Source: Marinilabilia rubra (GTDB lineage: Bacteria; Bacteroidota; Bacteroidia; Bacteroidales; Marinilabiliaceae). Taken from it: DNA of 64,000 bases. The stretch lies in NCBI RefSeq assembly GCF_003121985.1, contig NZ_QEWP01000008.1, positions 62,001 through 126,000 on the forward strand, in the 5' to 3' direction. A program made the translations under genes and the position numbers. This document shows positions 1-8,388 of the stretch, piece after piece. Below the pieces are notes generated by a model that saw only the letters and a list, made by a program, of their open reading frames with translations, was not told the DNA's origin and searched no databases. Each line of letters begins with the position of its first letter. The first letter of the stretch is position 1.

Positions 1-127
1 AGGTTTTTTGTTGGAAAAAATTCTTTTAATGATAGTATTTTGTGGATATTTATGTTTGTTTATTTAAATTTGATTAAATTAAAATTTTAAACAAAGGAAT
101 TGTTTCCTTAATCTGATTTTCCTTTTT

Positions 128-1156
128 ATGAGAAAAACTTTATTTCTACTAACTTTTTTCCTGGTATTCTTTTGTACTGAAAGTAAGGCCCAGGATTGGA
201 CTTCAAACGGAGATACATTATTTCGGGAAAAACCAGTTATTATTGGTAGTAATACCGGTAGTGAAAACTCCATTCTCTCGTTGATAAGTAAATATGATTC
301 GCCTGAGGGGGGAGGATATGGACTTATAAACAAGCATTCCAGTAGCCTTTCTTATTTGCAATTTCGCTCCAGAGGAAGAGTTGGGTATTCCAGTGCATGG
401 TATTCCCAGGCTCAAAGTGCCGCTTTTGCCGGAACCAACTATTTGAAAACTGATCATGCCGGACAACTGGATAGCCACAGTTCAGGCGGTCTGTTTGTTT
501 TGGAATTTGATGATTACAGACCTTATAGTTCTTATCTTTCAACTACACATTATTTGGGAGGATCTTATAGTACCATTAGAGGCAATATTCTTGGTTATCC
601 TAATAATTTTGTAATCTCTGCAGTTATTGGGCAAGATCAAATTCGAAATGATTCAACATTTGCAGGTTATTTTGAAGGGCGAGGATTTTTCAGTGATAAT
701 GTGGGATTTGGAACAGTTAAGCCCACCGCCAAAGTTGAAGTGGCTGATGGGGACGTTTATATAAGTGATATTGATAAAGGGATAATTATGAAGTCTCCCG
801 ATGGAAACTGCTGGAAAGGCATATTGGACAATACAGGCATGTTAAGTTTTTCTCCTGTACAATGTCCTGATGCAATATTACCTTCATCGTCGCCTGAACT
901 TAAAAGTAGTGAAGGCTCAGTCTCTTTATATCCAAATCCTGCCGGAGATGATGTTTCAATTGAGATAAATGATTCAAGAAGTACTCAAATGTATTATTCC
1001 ATTGTAAATATAGACGGGAAGGAATTGGAGGCGGGATTTATCGAAGGAAATAAATATACCCTGGATGTAGGAAATTTCAATTCCGGTGTTTATTTAGTTA
1101 ATATTACTGATGTCAATGGGGATATTATTTCAACTAAAAAATTGATTAAAGAATAA
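128..1156 (+). CDS. Secreted protein with type IX secretion C-terminal sorting domain
   Basis: 342 aa. Residues 1-21 form a signal peptide ending in KAQ, so the protein enters the periplasm through Sec. The last 77 residues (from about 266) are a type A T9SS sorting domain: an LYPNPAGD opening, a beta-sandwich pattern and a NFNSGVYLV motif before a KKLIKE end. It is therefore probably exported across the outer membrane by the T9SS, whose parts SprA, SprE/PorW and PorX are encoded in this window. Around residue 195 a stretch reading NVGFGTVKPTAKVEV resembles the repeat seen before tail-fibre-like regions in many Bacteroidetes surface proteins. The cargo function of the middle region is not recognisable. 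A hairpin terminator follows the stop codon. Confidence 0.85.
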   Translation: MRKTLFLLTFFLVFFCTESKAQDWTSNGDTLFREKPVIIGSNTGSENSILSLISKYDSPEGGGYGLINKHSSSLSYLQFRSRGRVGYSSAWYSQAQSAAFAGTNYLKTDHAGQLDSHSSGGLFVLEFDDYRPYSSYLSTTHYLGGSYSTIRGNILGYPNNFVISAVIGQDQIRNDSTFAGYFEGRGFFSDNVGFGTVKPTAKVEVADGDVYISDIDKGIIMKSPDGNCWKGILDNTGMLSFSPVQCPDAILPSSSPELKSSEGSVSLYPNPAGDDVSIEINDSRSTQMYYSIVNIDGKELEAGFIEGNKYTLDVGNFNSGVYLVNITDVNGDIISTKKLIKE

Positions 1157-1180
1157 TCATTTAGATAATCTTACATTCAA

Positions 1181-1210
1181 TATCCTTCATCTTTGGTGAG
1201 GGATTTTTTT
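1181..1210 (+). terminator. Rho-independent terminator after the T9SS cargo gene
   Basis: A stem of about nine pairs, ATCCTTCAT pairing with GTGAGGGAT (two G-T pairs), with a short CTTTG loop and then seven T residues. It starts 24 nt after the stop codon. Confidence 0.7.
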
Positions 1211-1290
1211 ATCAATTACCTGTTTGTAATTGATTTTGTTTCTCATTCCTTTATATTTGTAGGCTCTTTTTGTAACCAATAACTAATGCT

Positions 1291-2199
1291 ATGCCTGTAA
1301 ATATTCCTGACTTACTGCCTGCTAAGAGTCTTCTTGAGGAGGAAAATGTGTTTGTAATGGGTGAAAGCCGGGCTGTTGCTCAGGATATCCGCCCACTCAA
1401 GATTCTTGTTCTTAATCTGATGCCTTTAAAGATTAAGACTGAGACGCATCTGCTGAGGGTGTTGTCTAATACCCCCTTGCAGGTAGAGGTTGAATTATTG
1501 TTTACCTCTTCGCATGTTCCAAAGAATACACCTCAGGAACACTTGATTAGTTTTTACAAAACTTTTGAAGAAATAAAGGACAAGCATTACGATGGTTTTA
1601 TAATTACCGGAGCTCCCGTTGAATTGCTCGAATTTGAAAAGGTAACCTACTGGGAAGAATTGTGCCGGATCATGGATTGGAGTAAAACCAATGTTACTTC
1701 CACGCTGCATCTTTGCTGGGGGGCGCAAGCGGGGTTGTATTATCATTATGGTATCCCCAAGTATGAAATGTCAGCCAAATTGTTTGGGGTTTTTGAGCAT
1801 TTTGTGAACGATCCTGAGGAGCCTCTTCTGAGAGGATTTGATGACACATTTTGGGCACCTCATTCCCGTTATACCGATGTCAGGCGAACAGATATTGAGA
1901 AGGTGGATGATTTAATCTTACTTTCCGACTCGGTAAAAGCCGGACCATATATTGCACTGTCTAAGGATCGAAGTCAGGTTTTTGTGACAGGGCATCCTGA
2001 GTATGACAAATTAACATTGGGCGAAGAGTACCACCGTGATAAAGCTCGGGGCCTGCAAACCAAACTTCCTGAAAACTATTATAAAAATGATGACCCCTCA
2101 CAGAAATCTATTGTGCGATGGCGCAGTCATGCCCATCTGCTGTACTCGAATTGGTTAAACTATTACGTTTATCAATCTACCCCTTACGATTGGGGATAG
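1291..2199 (+). CDS. metA: Homoserine O-acyltransferase MetA (probably acetyl-CoA dependent)
   Basis: 302 aa, full length for the MetA family. It activates homoserine by O-acylation, the first step of methionine synthesis from homoserine. Catalytic Cys142 lies in [10 protein letters not shown], and His235 and Glu237 in TGHPEYD, so the Cys-His-Glu set is intact. Residue 111, within TGAPVEL, is Glu. In this family Glu111 goes with acetyl-CoA use (Bacillus type) and Gly111 with succinyl-CoA use (E. coli type), so this enzyme is more likely a homoserine O-acetyltransferase, although automatic annotation usually says succinyltransferase. It is a single gene with its own upstream region, convergent with the next gene (9-nt gap). 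No SAM riboswitch could be recognised in the 130 nt upstream. Confidence 0.95.
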   Translation: MPVNIPDLLPAKSLLEEENVFVMGESRAVAQDIRPLKILVLNLMPLKIKTETHLLRVLSNTPLQVEVELLFTSSHVPKNTPQEHLISFYKTFEEIKDKHYDGFIITGAPVELLEFEKVTYWEELCRIMDWSKTNVTSTLHLCWGAQAGLYYHYGIPKYEMSAKLFGVFEHFVNDPEEPLLRGFDDTFWAPHSRYTDVRRTDIEKVDDLILLSDSVKAGPYIALSKDRSQVFVTGHPEYDKLTLGEEYHRDKARGLQTKLPENYYKNDDPSQKSIVRWRSHAHLLYSNWLNYYVYQSTPYDWG

Positions 2200-2208
2200 T
2201 CTACTGAT

Positions 2209-3099
2209 TTATTTTAATTCGAAAGTAAATCTTCCAATATTGCCACCGTCAGCAAATATGTCCGTGGTATATTCCCCTGGCATCAGCTCACCCATGTCTG
2301 CGTCATAGAATATACAAATATCGGTTTCTTCGCCACCATATTCTATTTCGCGCATGGCGGAGTAGTTTATTTCTGTACCTTCATATTCAAACAGGTCTTC
2401 TCGGCTTCTTAACAGTATTTGACCATCCGGTCGTTCAAGCCTTATGTAAAAGGGTTTTATCCCAACAGGGGCTGTCAGGTTTTTCTTGACTGTAAAGCAT
2501 ATTTCAATTTTGTCAATCCTGTTTGTTCGGCTGGTACTTCTGCCTCTTGCATTGAGCCCATCTGCACTCATGTTTGTAGTTTCGAGACGACTGGCAATTT
2601 CAACCTTGTCCTCCAATTCGGTCTTTACATCTTCCAGCTCTTTGTAGGAGTTTTGGATCTGACTGTAACGTTGCTGGTACTCCTTGTTTTCTTTCTTTAG
2701 CTCTTCGTTTAGCCTGTTGAGACTGTCAATCTGAGCTACATAACTTTTTAATACCCCTCTTAAAGTGCCAAGTTCTTTTCGGTACTCACGTATTTTTGAA
2801 GCATTGGTGGCTTTAATTGTTTTAATTTCCTCAATGAGGTGTTCTACCTTCTGGCGCTCCTTTTCAAGCATTGTATTAAGCGTATCGCTGGTCGATTCCA
2901 GGGAATCGTATCCCATAGCGAGATCTTGATATTCTTCGGTCAGAATGTTTTTTTCAATGGTCATTTCTTCTACAACTTCCTTCATCTCAACACTCTGAGT
3001 TATGTATAAAGCTGCAATTACAACCAAGAGTACTGCTGCTACGCCCAATGCAATGTATATCGGTCTCTGGTTTTTATTGTTGTTTTTTTCTGTTTGCAT
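2209..3099 (-). CDS. Single-pass membrane protein with long coiled coil, unknown function
   Basis: 296 aa. A short charged N-terminus precedes one membrane segment (about residues 14-34). A heptad-rich, Glu/Lys/Leu-rich coiled coil follows (about 40-185). The C-terminal domain of about 100 residues (from KIEICFTVKKN) looks like a beta-sandwich rich in Tyr, Gly and Glu. The likely topology is N-terminus inside with the coiled coil and C-terminal domain in the periplasm. I do not recognise the family. It could be an envelope scaffold, but nothing nearby defines a function. It is divergent from the lipoprotein gene at 3190 with about 90 nt between them. Confidence 0.75.
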   Translation of the reverse strand: MQTEKNNNKNQRPIYIALGVAAVLLVVIAALYITQSVEMKEVVEEMTIEKNILTEEYQDLAMGYDSLESTSDTLNTMLEKERQKVEHLIEEIKTIKATNASKIREYRKELGTLRGVLKSYVAQIDSLNRLNEELKKENKEYQQRYSQIQNSYKELEDVKTELEDKVEIASRLETTNMSADGLNARGRSTSRTNRIDKIEICFTVKKNLTAPVGIKPFYIRLERPDGQILLRSREDLFEYEGTEINYSAMREIEYGGEETDICIFYDADMGELMPGEYTTDIFADGGNIGRFTFELK

Positions 3100-3189
3100 G
3101 GTTTTTGTTTATCGAATCAGGGGCAAATTTAAAAAGTTTCATCATTTTACTCTAACTTTGCTGTGTTCTTTACCGAAAATAAACGTTTG

Positions 3190-5022
3190 ATGTTGAAAAA
3201 TATTTCTTATTTCCTTTCCATTGTTTTCATTCTGCTTGGTTTGGCCCGATGCGCTAATCAGGGGTACCCTGAGGGTGGCCCCAGGGATGAGACACCCCCA
3301 CGCATGGTTAGTTCCAAGCCCCCCATGAATGCGGTAAATTTTCAGGGGAACGAGGTTGAAATTGAATTTGATGAGCTGATTGTACTTAAAGAAGCGCTTC
3401 AAAAGGTTGTGATATCCCCCCCCTTAAATAATATGCCTACCATCAGAGGTCTTGGAAATAAGGTTACCGTAATTTTTGATGAAGATCTTCAACCCGGAAC
3501 AACTTATTCCATTGATTTTGCTGATGCCATTCAGGATAACAACGAATCTAATGCACTGGATGGTTTTACTTTTTCATTTTCAACAGGAGAAACACAGGAT
3601 AGTTTGGAAATCTCCGGGCATGTTTTTGAAGCCAATACCCTAACCCCTGTTCCGGGGGTCCTGGTTATGGCCCATACCAATCATGCTGATTCAGCCTTTA
3701 CCAATATGGTGCCTCCCCGGTTGGCCAAAACGAATGAAGAAGGGCGGTTCACAATTCGAAATTTAGCAGAAGGACAATACAGGGTTTTTGCTCTTGAGGA
3801 TTTAAACCGAAACTATAGGTTTGATCAGCCCGGAGAACGTATCGCCTGGTTGTCTGATCTGGTAGAACCATCCTTTGAATACCGCGAGAGAGTAGATTCC
3901 CTTTTTAAGGATTCTGTAACTCTGGATACCGTAATTGTAACTCAGGAATTGGCTTATATTCCCGACAGCCTCAGGCTATTCCTGTTTCAGGAAGATTATA
4001 AGAAGCAATATCTCGATACACGGGAAAGAAGTGAGCGCCATCGTCTGGATTTTATATTTAACCGTCCATTGGAAAAGCCTCTTGAGCTGAAAATGCTAAA
4101 TATTCAACCTGAAAAGGAAGACTGGTTTGTTTATGAACGCTCGGCAAGGCATGATTCCGTTATGATTTGGTTAATTGACAGTACGCTTATATCCAGCGAT
4201 TCCCTTACGCTTCAGGTAAAGTACCCCCTCCGCGACTCATTGGATAATCTGGTGGATCAAGTGGATACTTTAAATATGTTTCATCGAGCGATGGAAGAGA
4301 AAAAACGAAGAGGAAAAGATGAGGCGGAAGATGCAGGGCCTGATCCTTTGAGATTCAGGGCAACAAGTGGGGCAATGGAGATAGGTGCTGCACCATGGCT
4401 TAATTTTCCTGTGCCTCTCTCTTTGTTACAGGTGGATTCATTGCAGCTTTTTGTGATGGTCGATACTCTTTTTCAGCCGGTTCCTTTTGATGTCAGTCAG
4501 GACTCCATCCGTATTCGCAATTTCAGGGTTGAACATGAATGGGAGCCTGGCAGAGCCTATCAGATTGTGATGGACTCTGCTGCTTTTGAAGATGTTTATG
4601 AACGAGTAAACCGTCCGGCAGAGAGTTCTTTTAATGTAAAGACTGAAGACAGCTATGGAACTGTTTATGTGAGTGTGCAAAACTTTGATGAGAGTGCTCT
4701 TTTGCAAGTTCTGGATAGTAAAGAAGAGGTTGTGAGGGCTGGCGAGTTGCCTGCAAATGGAAAGTTAGCATTTAGGTACATTAAGCCGGGTAAGTATTTT
4801 CTTCGGATAATAAATGACAACAACCAAAACGGGGAATGGGATACAGGTAATTTCGAGCAAGGGCTGCAGCCTGAAAGAGTGAATTATTACCCTGAATCAA
4901 TAACTGTCAGGGAGAACTGGGGACATGAGGTTGAATGGGATATCTTCGAACATCCCGTTTATGAATTTGTTAATAGAAACAGAATAGAAAGCAAAAAAAG
5001 GAGTAATTCTCAAAGAAGGTAA
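3190..5022 (+). CDS. Large lipoprotein with N-terminal Ig-like (Big_5) domain
   Basis: 610 aa from the ATG at 3190. This start is preferred over one nine codons upstream because it puts a signal peptide directly at the N-terminus, ending in the lipobox LARC (Cys21). Arg just before the Cys is unusual but tolerated. Residues about 30-130 (ETPPRMVSSKPP through FTFSFSTG) match the SbsA-type Ig-like fold typical of Bacteroidetes envelope lipoproteins. A carboxypeptidase-regulatory-like beta-sandwich follows (ISGHVFEANTLTPVPGVLV, then GRFTIRNLAEGQYRVFA). The rest is a long Asp/Glu/Arg-rich region with a second similar segment near the C-terminus (GKYFLRIINDNNQNGEWD). It is probably a structural or binding lipoprotein. 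The stop lies 3 nt before the next gene, suggesting an operon of three genes. Confidence 0.8.
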   Translation: MLKNISYFLSIVFILLGLARCANQGYPEGGPRDETPPRMVSSKPPMNAVNFQGNEVEIEFDELIVLKEALQKVVISPPLNNMPTIRGLGNKVTVIFDEDLQPGTTYSIDFADAIQDNNESNALDGFTFSFSTGETQDSLEISGHVFEANTLTPVPGVLVMAHTNHADSAFTNMVPPRLAKTNEEGRFTIRNLAEGQYRVFALEDLNRNYRFDQPGERIAWLSDLVEPSFEYRERVDSLFKDSVTLDTVIVTQELAYIPDSLRLFLFQEDYKKQYLDTRERSERHRLDFIFNRPLEKPLELKMLNIQPEKEDWFVYERSARHDSVMIWLIDSTLISSDSLTLQVKYPLRDSLDNLVDQVDTLNMFHRAMEEKKRRGKDEAEDAGPDPLRFRATSGAMEIGAAPWLNFPVPLSLLQVDSLQLFVMVDTLFQPVPFDVSQDSIRIRNFRVEHEWEPGRAYQIVMDSAAFEDVYERVNRPAESSFNVKTEDSYGTVYVSVQNFDESALLQVLDSKEEVVRAGELPANGKLAFRYIKPGKYFLRIINDNNQNGEWDTGNFEQGLQPERVNYYPESITVRENWGHEVEWDIFEHPVYEFVNRNRIESKKRSNSQRR

Positions 5023-5025
5023 TAT

Positions 5026-5337
5026 ATGTCTGTATTGTTGAATTTTGCTATGTTTCCAACCGATAAAGGGGCTAGCGTGAGTGCTTACGTGGGGAAAGTG
5101 ATTGAAATGATTCGCGAAAGTGGCGTTGCCTATCGCCTGAATCCGATGGGAACCACCATTGAAACCCAAAATATGACGGAGGCTCTGGATATTGTAAATA
5201 AAGCTTATGCCATTCTTGAGCCTCATTCCGACAGAATTTATTCAACCATTAATATTGATGCAAGAGAAGGTGGTGTGGGAAGATTAGAGGGAAAAATTGA
5301 GTCGGTTGAGCGTAAAATAGGAAAGGTTAATAAATGA
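5026..5337 (+). CDS. MTH1187 family thiamine-binding protein
   Basis: 103 aa, the normal size for the MTH1187/YkoF-like family, a small ferredoxin-like fold that forms tetramers. Seen in the sequence: the opening LLNFAMFPTDKG, the central SGVAYRLNPMGTTIET and the ending INIDAREGGVGRLEGKIESV, all typical of the family. Members bind thiamine or related pyrimidine compounds in the cytoplasm. The physiological role is unclear. It overlaps the next gene by 4 nt (ATGA), so the two are probably translationally coupled. Confidence 0.85.
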   Translation: MSVLLNFAMFPTDKGASVSAYVGKVIEMIRESGVAYRLNPMGTTIETQNMTEALDIVNKAYAILEPHSDRIYSTINIDAREGGVGRLEGKIESVERKIGKVNK

Positions 5338-6179
5338 TTCCTTTAATGCTTTCCCGACATACTTTTTATGTTATCGTGCTCGGATTCTTGATTTTCAGTC
5401 AGGGTTCCTCTTCAGCTTTTTCGCAATGTTACAATAATGAAGTTGTGTTCGCCCCCGGAGAAGAGGTGACATACCATGCATATTACAATTGGGGATTTGT
5501 CTGGATCAATGCCGGGGCGGTGACCTTCGCTGTTAATGATTCCCAATGGCGCGGTAATCCCGCATGGCAGTTTAAGGCTTACGGAAATACCTATAAAGCT
5601 TACGATATTTTTTTTAAAGTTCGCGATAGTTTCGATGTTTGGGTAGATCCCCATTCCCTTAAGCCGTTTGAGTTTCAAAGGCGCACCAATGAAGGTTCTT
5701 ACAAGGCTCATCATCATTATATTTTCGACCAGGAAAAAAGAGTAATTAATGCTTCTATCAGTAAGCGGGGAAAAGCATATCGGGATACTACATTTGAATG
5801 GCCTGATTGTTCTTTCGACTTACTTTCTATGGTCTATCAGGCAAGAAATCTTGATTTTTCGCGTTACGATATTGATGAAAAGATACCCATAAACTTGATT
5901 GTTGATGGTGAAGTGCACAGTTTGTATATCCGATATCTTGGAAAAGAGGTGGTTAAAGATCGGAGTGGAAGAGAATTCAGATGTCTTAAGTTTTCTCCTA
6001 TGCTGGTTGAGGGTACCATCTTTGAAGAAGGGGAGAAGATGTTTGTATGGGTTACTGATGATCAGAATCGCATCCCCATTATTGTTGAAGCAAAGATCCT
6101 TGTGGGATCGGTAAAAGCCGTATTTGTTGATGCAAAAGGATTGAAAAATCCGATGAAGGCAGAAATAAGAGACAAATAA
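5334..6179 (+). CDS. DUF3108 domain-containing periplasmic protein
   Basis: 281 aa. The N-terminus carries a signal peptide (hydrophobic from about residue 10 to 25, then SSSAFSQC). An internal ATG four codons later is an alternative start. The mature part matches the DUF3108 pattern: FAPGEEVTYHAYYNWGFVWINAGAV near the start, FKVRDSFDVWVDP and LKPFEFQRRTNEGSY in the middle, and a beta-rich C-terminus ending with a lysine-rich tail. It is a soluble periplasmic beta-barrel-like protein of unknown function, common in Bacteroidetes and Proteobacteria. The start codon overlaps the stop of the thiamine-binding protein. Confidence 0.85.
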   Translation: MIPLMLSRHTFYVIVLGFLIFSQGSSSAFSQCYNNEVVFAPGEEVTYHAYYNWGFVWINAGAVTFAVNDSQWRGNPAWQFKAYGNTYKAYDIFFKVRDSFDVWVDPHSLKPFEFQRRTNEGSYKAHHHYIFDQEKRVINASISKRGKAYRDTTFEWPDCSFDLLSMVYQARNLDFSRYDIDEKIPINLIVDGEVHSLYIRYLGKEVVKDRSGREFRCLKFSPMLVEGTIFEEGEKMFVWVTDDQNRIPIIVEAKILVGSVKAVFVDAKGLKNPMKAEIRDK

Positions 6180-6220
6180 GGAGAGCTTTGCATTATTCAG
6201 ATTGGAGATTTTTTTGATAT

Positions 6221-6293
6221 AAAAAAACACCCGGTCGTTTTATGTCACTATCAAGGGCCATGAAGATTAAGTGAGTTTGCGAACCGGGTGTTT
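6221..6293 (-). terminator. Long-loop structured terminator for the minus-strand gene
   Basis: A perfect 11-bp inverted repeat (AAACACCCGGT at 6225-6235 with ACCGGGTGTTT at 6283-6293) encloses 47 nt. The loop contains a second small stem, TCACT (6245-6249) with AGTGA (6270-6274). Read on the minus strand the stem is followed by seven T, so it can terminate the gene ending at 6334. The structured loop is unusual for a terminator. Confidence 0.6.
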
Positions 6294-6333
6294 CGTTGAT
6301 TAAAAACAGCCTAAGACAAAAATGCTTAGGTGC

Positions 6334-6798
6334 TTATATTATGTTTTTGCTTATTTCTGCTGCATGTTCGTATTTTATTTTGTTTACGTGTTTCCTGTTC
6401 TGACGGTAAATTACTCCTTCCTTTTGCTCAGATGGCTCCGGAAAGTTTAGAAAAGTTTCATAAAACTTAACCTGTTCAAAGTAATTTAGTTTTATCGTCG
6501 TGGGGCTGAACAAATATTTTCTAATCCAGAAATTGGTTCCGGAATTAATTTTTATCGTTTGTAAGCCTTTTATTTTAAAGAAATAATCTAATATTTCCTC
6601 ATCGCTAAATCGATCGCTGGTAAATTTTCTGAAAGTCTTTAATACTTCAGATTTTTGCCAATACCCATCTGGAAAAAGGATTGATTCAAGTTTCTTACTT
6701 GCTTTTTTCCTTACCAGTTTCGGGAAAATTTTTTTTGCCGAAATGTAGGCTATTGGGAGTATTGCTCCCACAATAATGGCAACCGGTAAGAAATACAT
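6334..6798 (-). CDS. Hypothetical small membrane-anchored protein
   Basis: 154 aa. One N-terminal membrane segment (residues about 3-20, hydrophobic with Ala and Ile) precedes a basic stretch (KKIFPKLVRKKASKK), so the rest is expected in the cytoplasm. The remainder is a soluble domain of mixed alpha/beta character, rich in Lys, Phe and Ile. I do not recognise a family. The adjacent minus-strand glycosyltransferase is 354 nt upstream, so it may have its own promoter. Confidence 0.55.
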   Translation of the reverse strand: MYFLPVAIIVGAILPIAYISAKKIFPKLVRKKASKKLESILFPDGYWQKSEVLKTFRKFTSDRFSDEEILDYFFKIKGLQTIKINSGTNFWIRKYLFSPTTIKLNYFEQVKFYETFLNFPEPSEQKEGVIYRQNRKHVNKIKYEHAAEISKNII

Positions 6799-7152
6799 AG
6801 GCTATTCCTTTGTCTTGTTTTGAACTGGTACGTCAATCGTTCAGAAAGGTTTCTCATTTTTTAAGTATTACTTCAATTTGTCATCAAAGGTTTATTTTAT
6901 GTGATGAATGATGATTTTTTTTAGACGAGAATGTCTTTAGCTGTTGTCGAATGGGAATTCCGCAGCTTTTGAATTGAACCTGGATTATTCATAAATTATC
7001 TATTACAATGTTCAATTACCTGCCAAATACTGGCGTCCTCAATAAAACTGACTTGAAAATAGTTCACTATTTCCTTCATCAATTTTCTTTGTGGGTGCCA
7101 GTATTTATTGGCACCTGAACATTTCATAACGAAAACTCATGCATAAACCAGG
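6799..7152. other. 354-nt intergenic region with nested inverted repeats
   Basis: No coding frame is supported here. The main structure is an inverted repeat: TGCCAAATACTGGC at 7021-7034 pairs with GCCAGTATTTATTGGCA at 7097-7113 (three unpaired bases). Each arm is itself a small hairpin, and a further 6-bp hairpin (AAATAG/CTATTT) lies between them. The rest is AT-rich and featureless. Confidence 0.5.
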
Positions 7153-8244
7153 TTAAAAGAAATCTTTAAGTTTTTCACGAAATATCAAGGCTTCATGTCC
7201 GTTTTGGTCCGGAGGAGGGAAGCTTAAATCCATTGTGTCAAGTTGGGTTAGTGTGTTTTGATTTACAATGAGATGATTTCGATTCTTATGGAACCCGGCC
7301 AAATACTCCTGCTCGGTTTGCCCGGGAGTTGGAACTAACAGGCATTTTTTCCCAAGTGCGTACATATCCATGATGGTAGAATACCCTGATCTTACTATTA
7401 TATTATTATGCCTTAGAATCTCTTTCCTCATGACAGAGGATGAGGAGTGCCCGTAAATGATAATTTTTTCAGCTGGTGACTCAGACCTTTGATTGGTCTT
7501 ACCATTAAAGAGGGTTAATCCGTCTCCGCTACGCTTGAAGGCTGTTATCAGTATCTTTTCAAGAATTGATTTTTGAGGTTCGGGCCCTGAAATAATGGCA
7601 AGAACTGATTTTTCGGGAATTACGAATATGTTCTTTTCATCATTCTTTTCAAACCGCGACAAGGGGCCAATTAGCCTGGAGTTGTCGGGTAATGGGTACT
7701 TGTGAACCAGATCACCGGCCAGTGATTTGTCTTCAGTGAAATCCGGAATCCAGCATTCATCGAATCTATTAATGAGCAAAGTGATGAACCAATGCACAGG
7801 ATACTCCAGCCATTTAAGGAGACCGGGCATTTTTATCATTAATTGGTGCGTAATAATAACTGAAAAAACATCTTTGTGCCTCGCCCCATATCTGTTATCA
7901 GAAACGATAATCTTTGGGTGGTATTTCTTTACCAGTTCCTGGATTATACTTTTTTCTCTGAATGGCCATTTTAGAAGTTCAGGAAGTGATAAAATGAATT
8001 TGAGAAAAGAAAACCCCTTTTTCCCATAAGTTATTCTAGGCCCCGGGAAAGAGGTCGTTGTTAATTCAGGCAATTCAGCCTTCACCCATTTTATGATATG
8101 AGGCGATGCAGCAACTATTACTTTATACCCCTTGTCATGAAATTCTTTTATTAAGGGAAAATCTCTGGCAATATGGCCCAGACCCCAATCCAGGGGGCAA
8201 AAAAGTATGGGGATTTTCTTTTTTTTAGTTTCCGGTTTGTTCAT
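7153..8244 (-). CDS. MurG-like (family 28 type) glycosyltransferase
   Basis: 363 aa. The N-terminus reads PILFCPLDWGLGHIARDFPLI: a GT-B first strand followed by a Gly-rich GxGH loop and Arg, as in MurG-like enzymes. The C-terminal half has the donor-site pattern: SRLIGPLSRF, LAIISGPEPQ, then IIVRSGYSTIMDMYALGKKCLLVPTPGQTEQ, which matches the conserved nucleotide-sugar binding loop and the EQ pair. It is a cytoplasmic or membrane-associated sugar transferase; the acceptor is unknown. It is not MurG itself: mur genes are absent nearby and the sequence differs. The gene stands alone on the minus strand, divergent from holB. Confidence 0.8.
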   Translation of the reverse strand: MNKPETKKKKIPILFCPLDWGLGHIARDFPLIKEFHDKGYKVIVAASPHIIKWVKAELPELTTTSFPGPRITYGKKGFSFLKFILSLPELLKWPFREKSIIQELVKKYHPKIIVSDNRYGARHKDVFSVIITHQLMIKMPGLLKWLEYPVHWFITLLINRFDECWIPDFTEDKSLAGDLVHKYPLPDNSRLIGPLSRFEKNDEKNIFVIPEKSVLAIISGPEPQKSILEKILITAFKRSGDGLTLFNGKTNQRSESPAEKIIIYGHSSSSVMRKEILRHNNIIVRSGYSTIMDMYALGKKCLLVPTPGQTEQEYLAGFHKNRNHLIVNQNTLTQLDTMDLSFPPPDQNGHEALIFREKLKDFF

Positions 8245-8283
8245 AACATATCAAAAATAGGACAATATTTTTGATTTTCAGAA

Positions 8284-8308
8284 GACCTTCTCTAAGGGAG
8301 GTAAGGTC
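8284..8308. repeat. Short inverted repeat between glycosyltransferase and holB
   Basis: GACCTT (8284-8289) and AAGGTC (8303-8308) form a 6-bp inverted repeat with a 13-nt spacer containing a smaller CTC/GAG pair. It lies in the 144-nt divergent region and could be an operator or leader hairpin. Evidence is weak. Confidence 0.3.
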
Positions 8309-8341
8309 ATAATTTAGAAAACACAATCTCGATGTTTTTCT

Positions 8342-8349
8342 TATCTTTG
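8342..8349 (+). promoter_or_regulatory. Candidate -7 element for holB
   Basis: TATCTTTG fits the Bacteroidetes -7 consensus TAnnTTTG and lies 40 nt upstream of the holB start. No clear TTTG is found 19-21 nt before it, so the promoter is only partly supported. Confidence 0.4.
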
Positions 8350-8388
8350 ACCATTAAGTGAGTACAATAATAAGTTGGATGCTGAATT

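Noticed and set aside
1157-1290. SAM riboswitch upstream of metA
   Set aside because: Apart from the upstream gene's terminator no conserved riboswitch elements were found.
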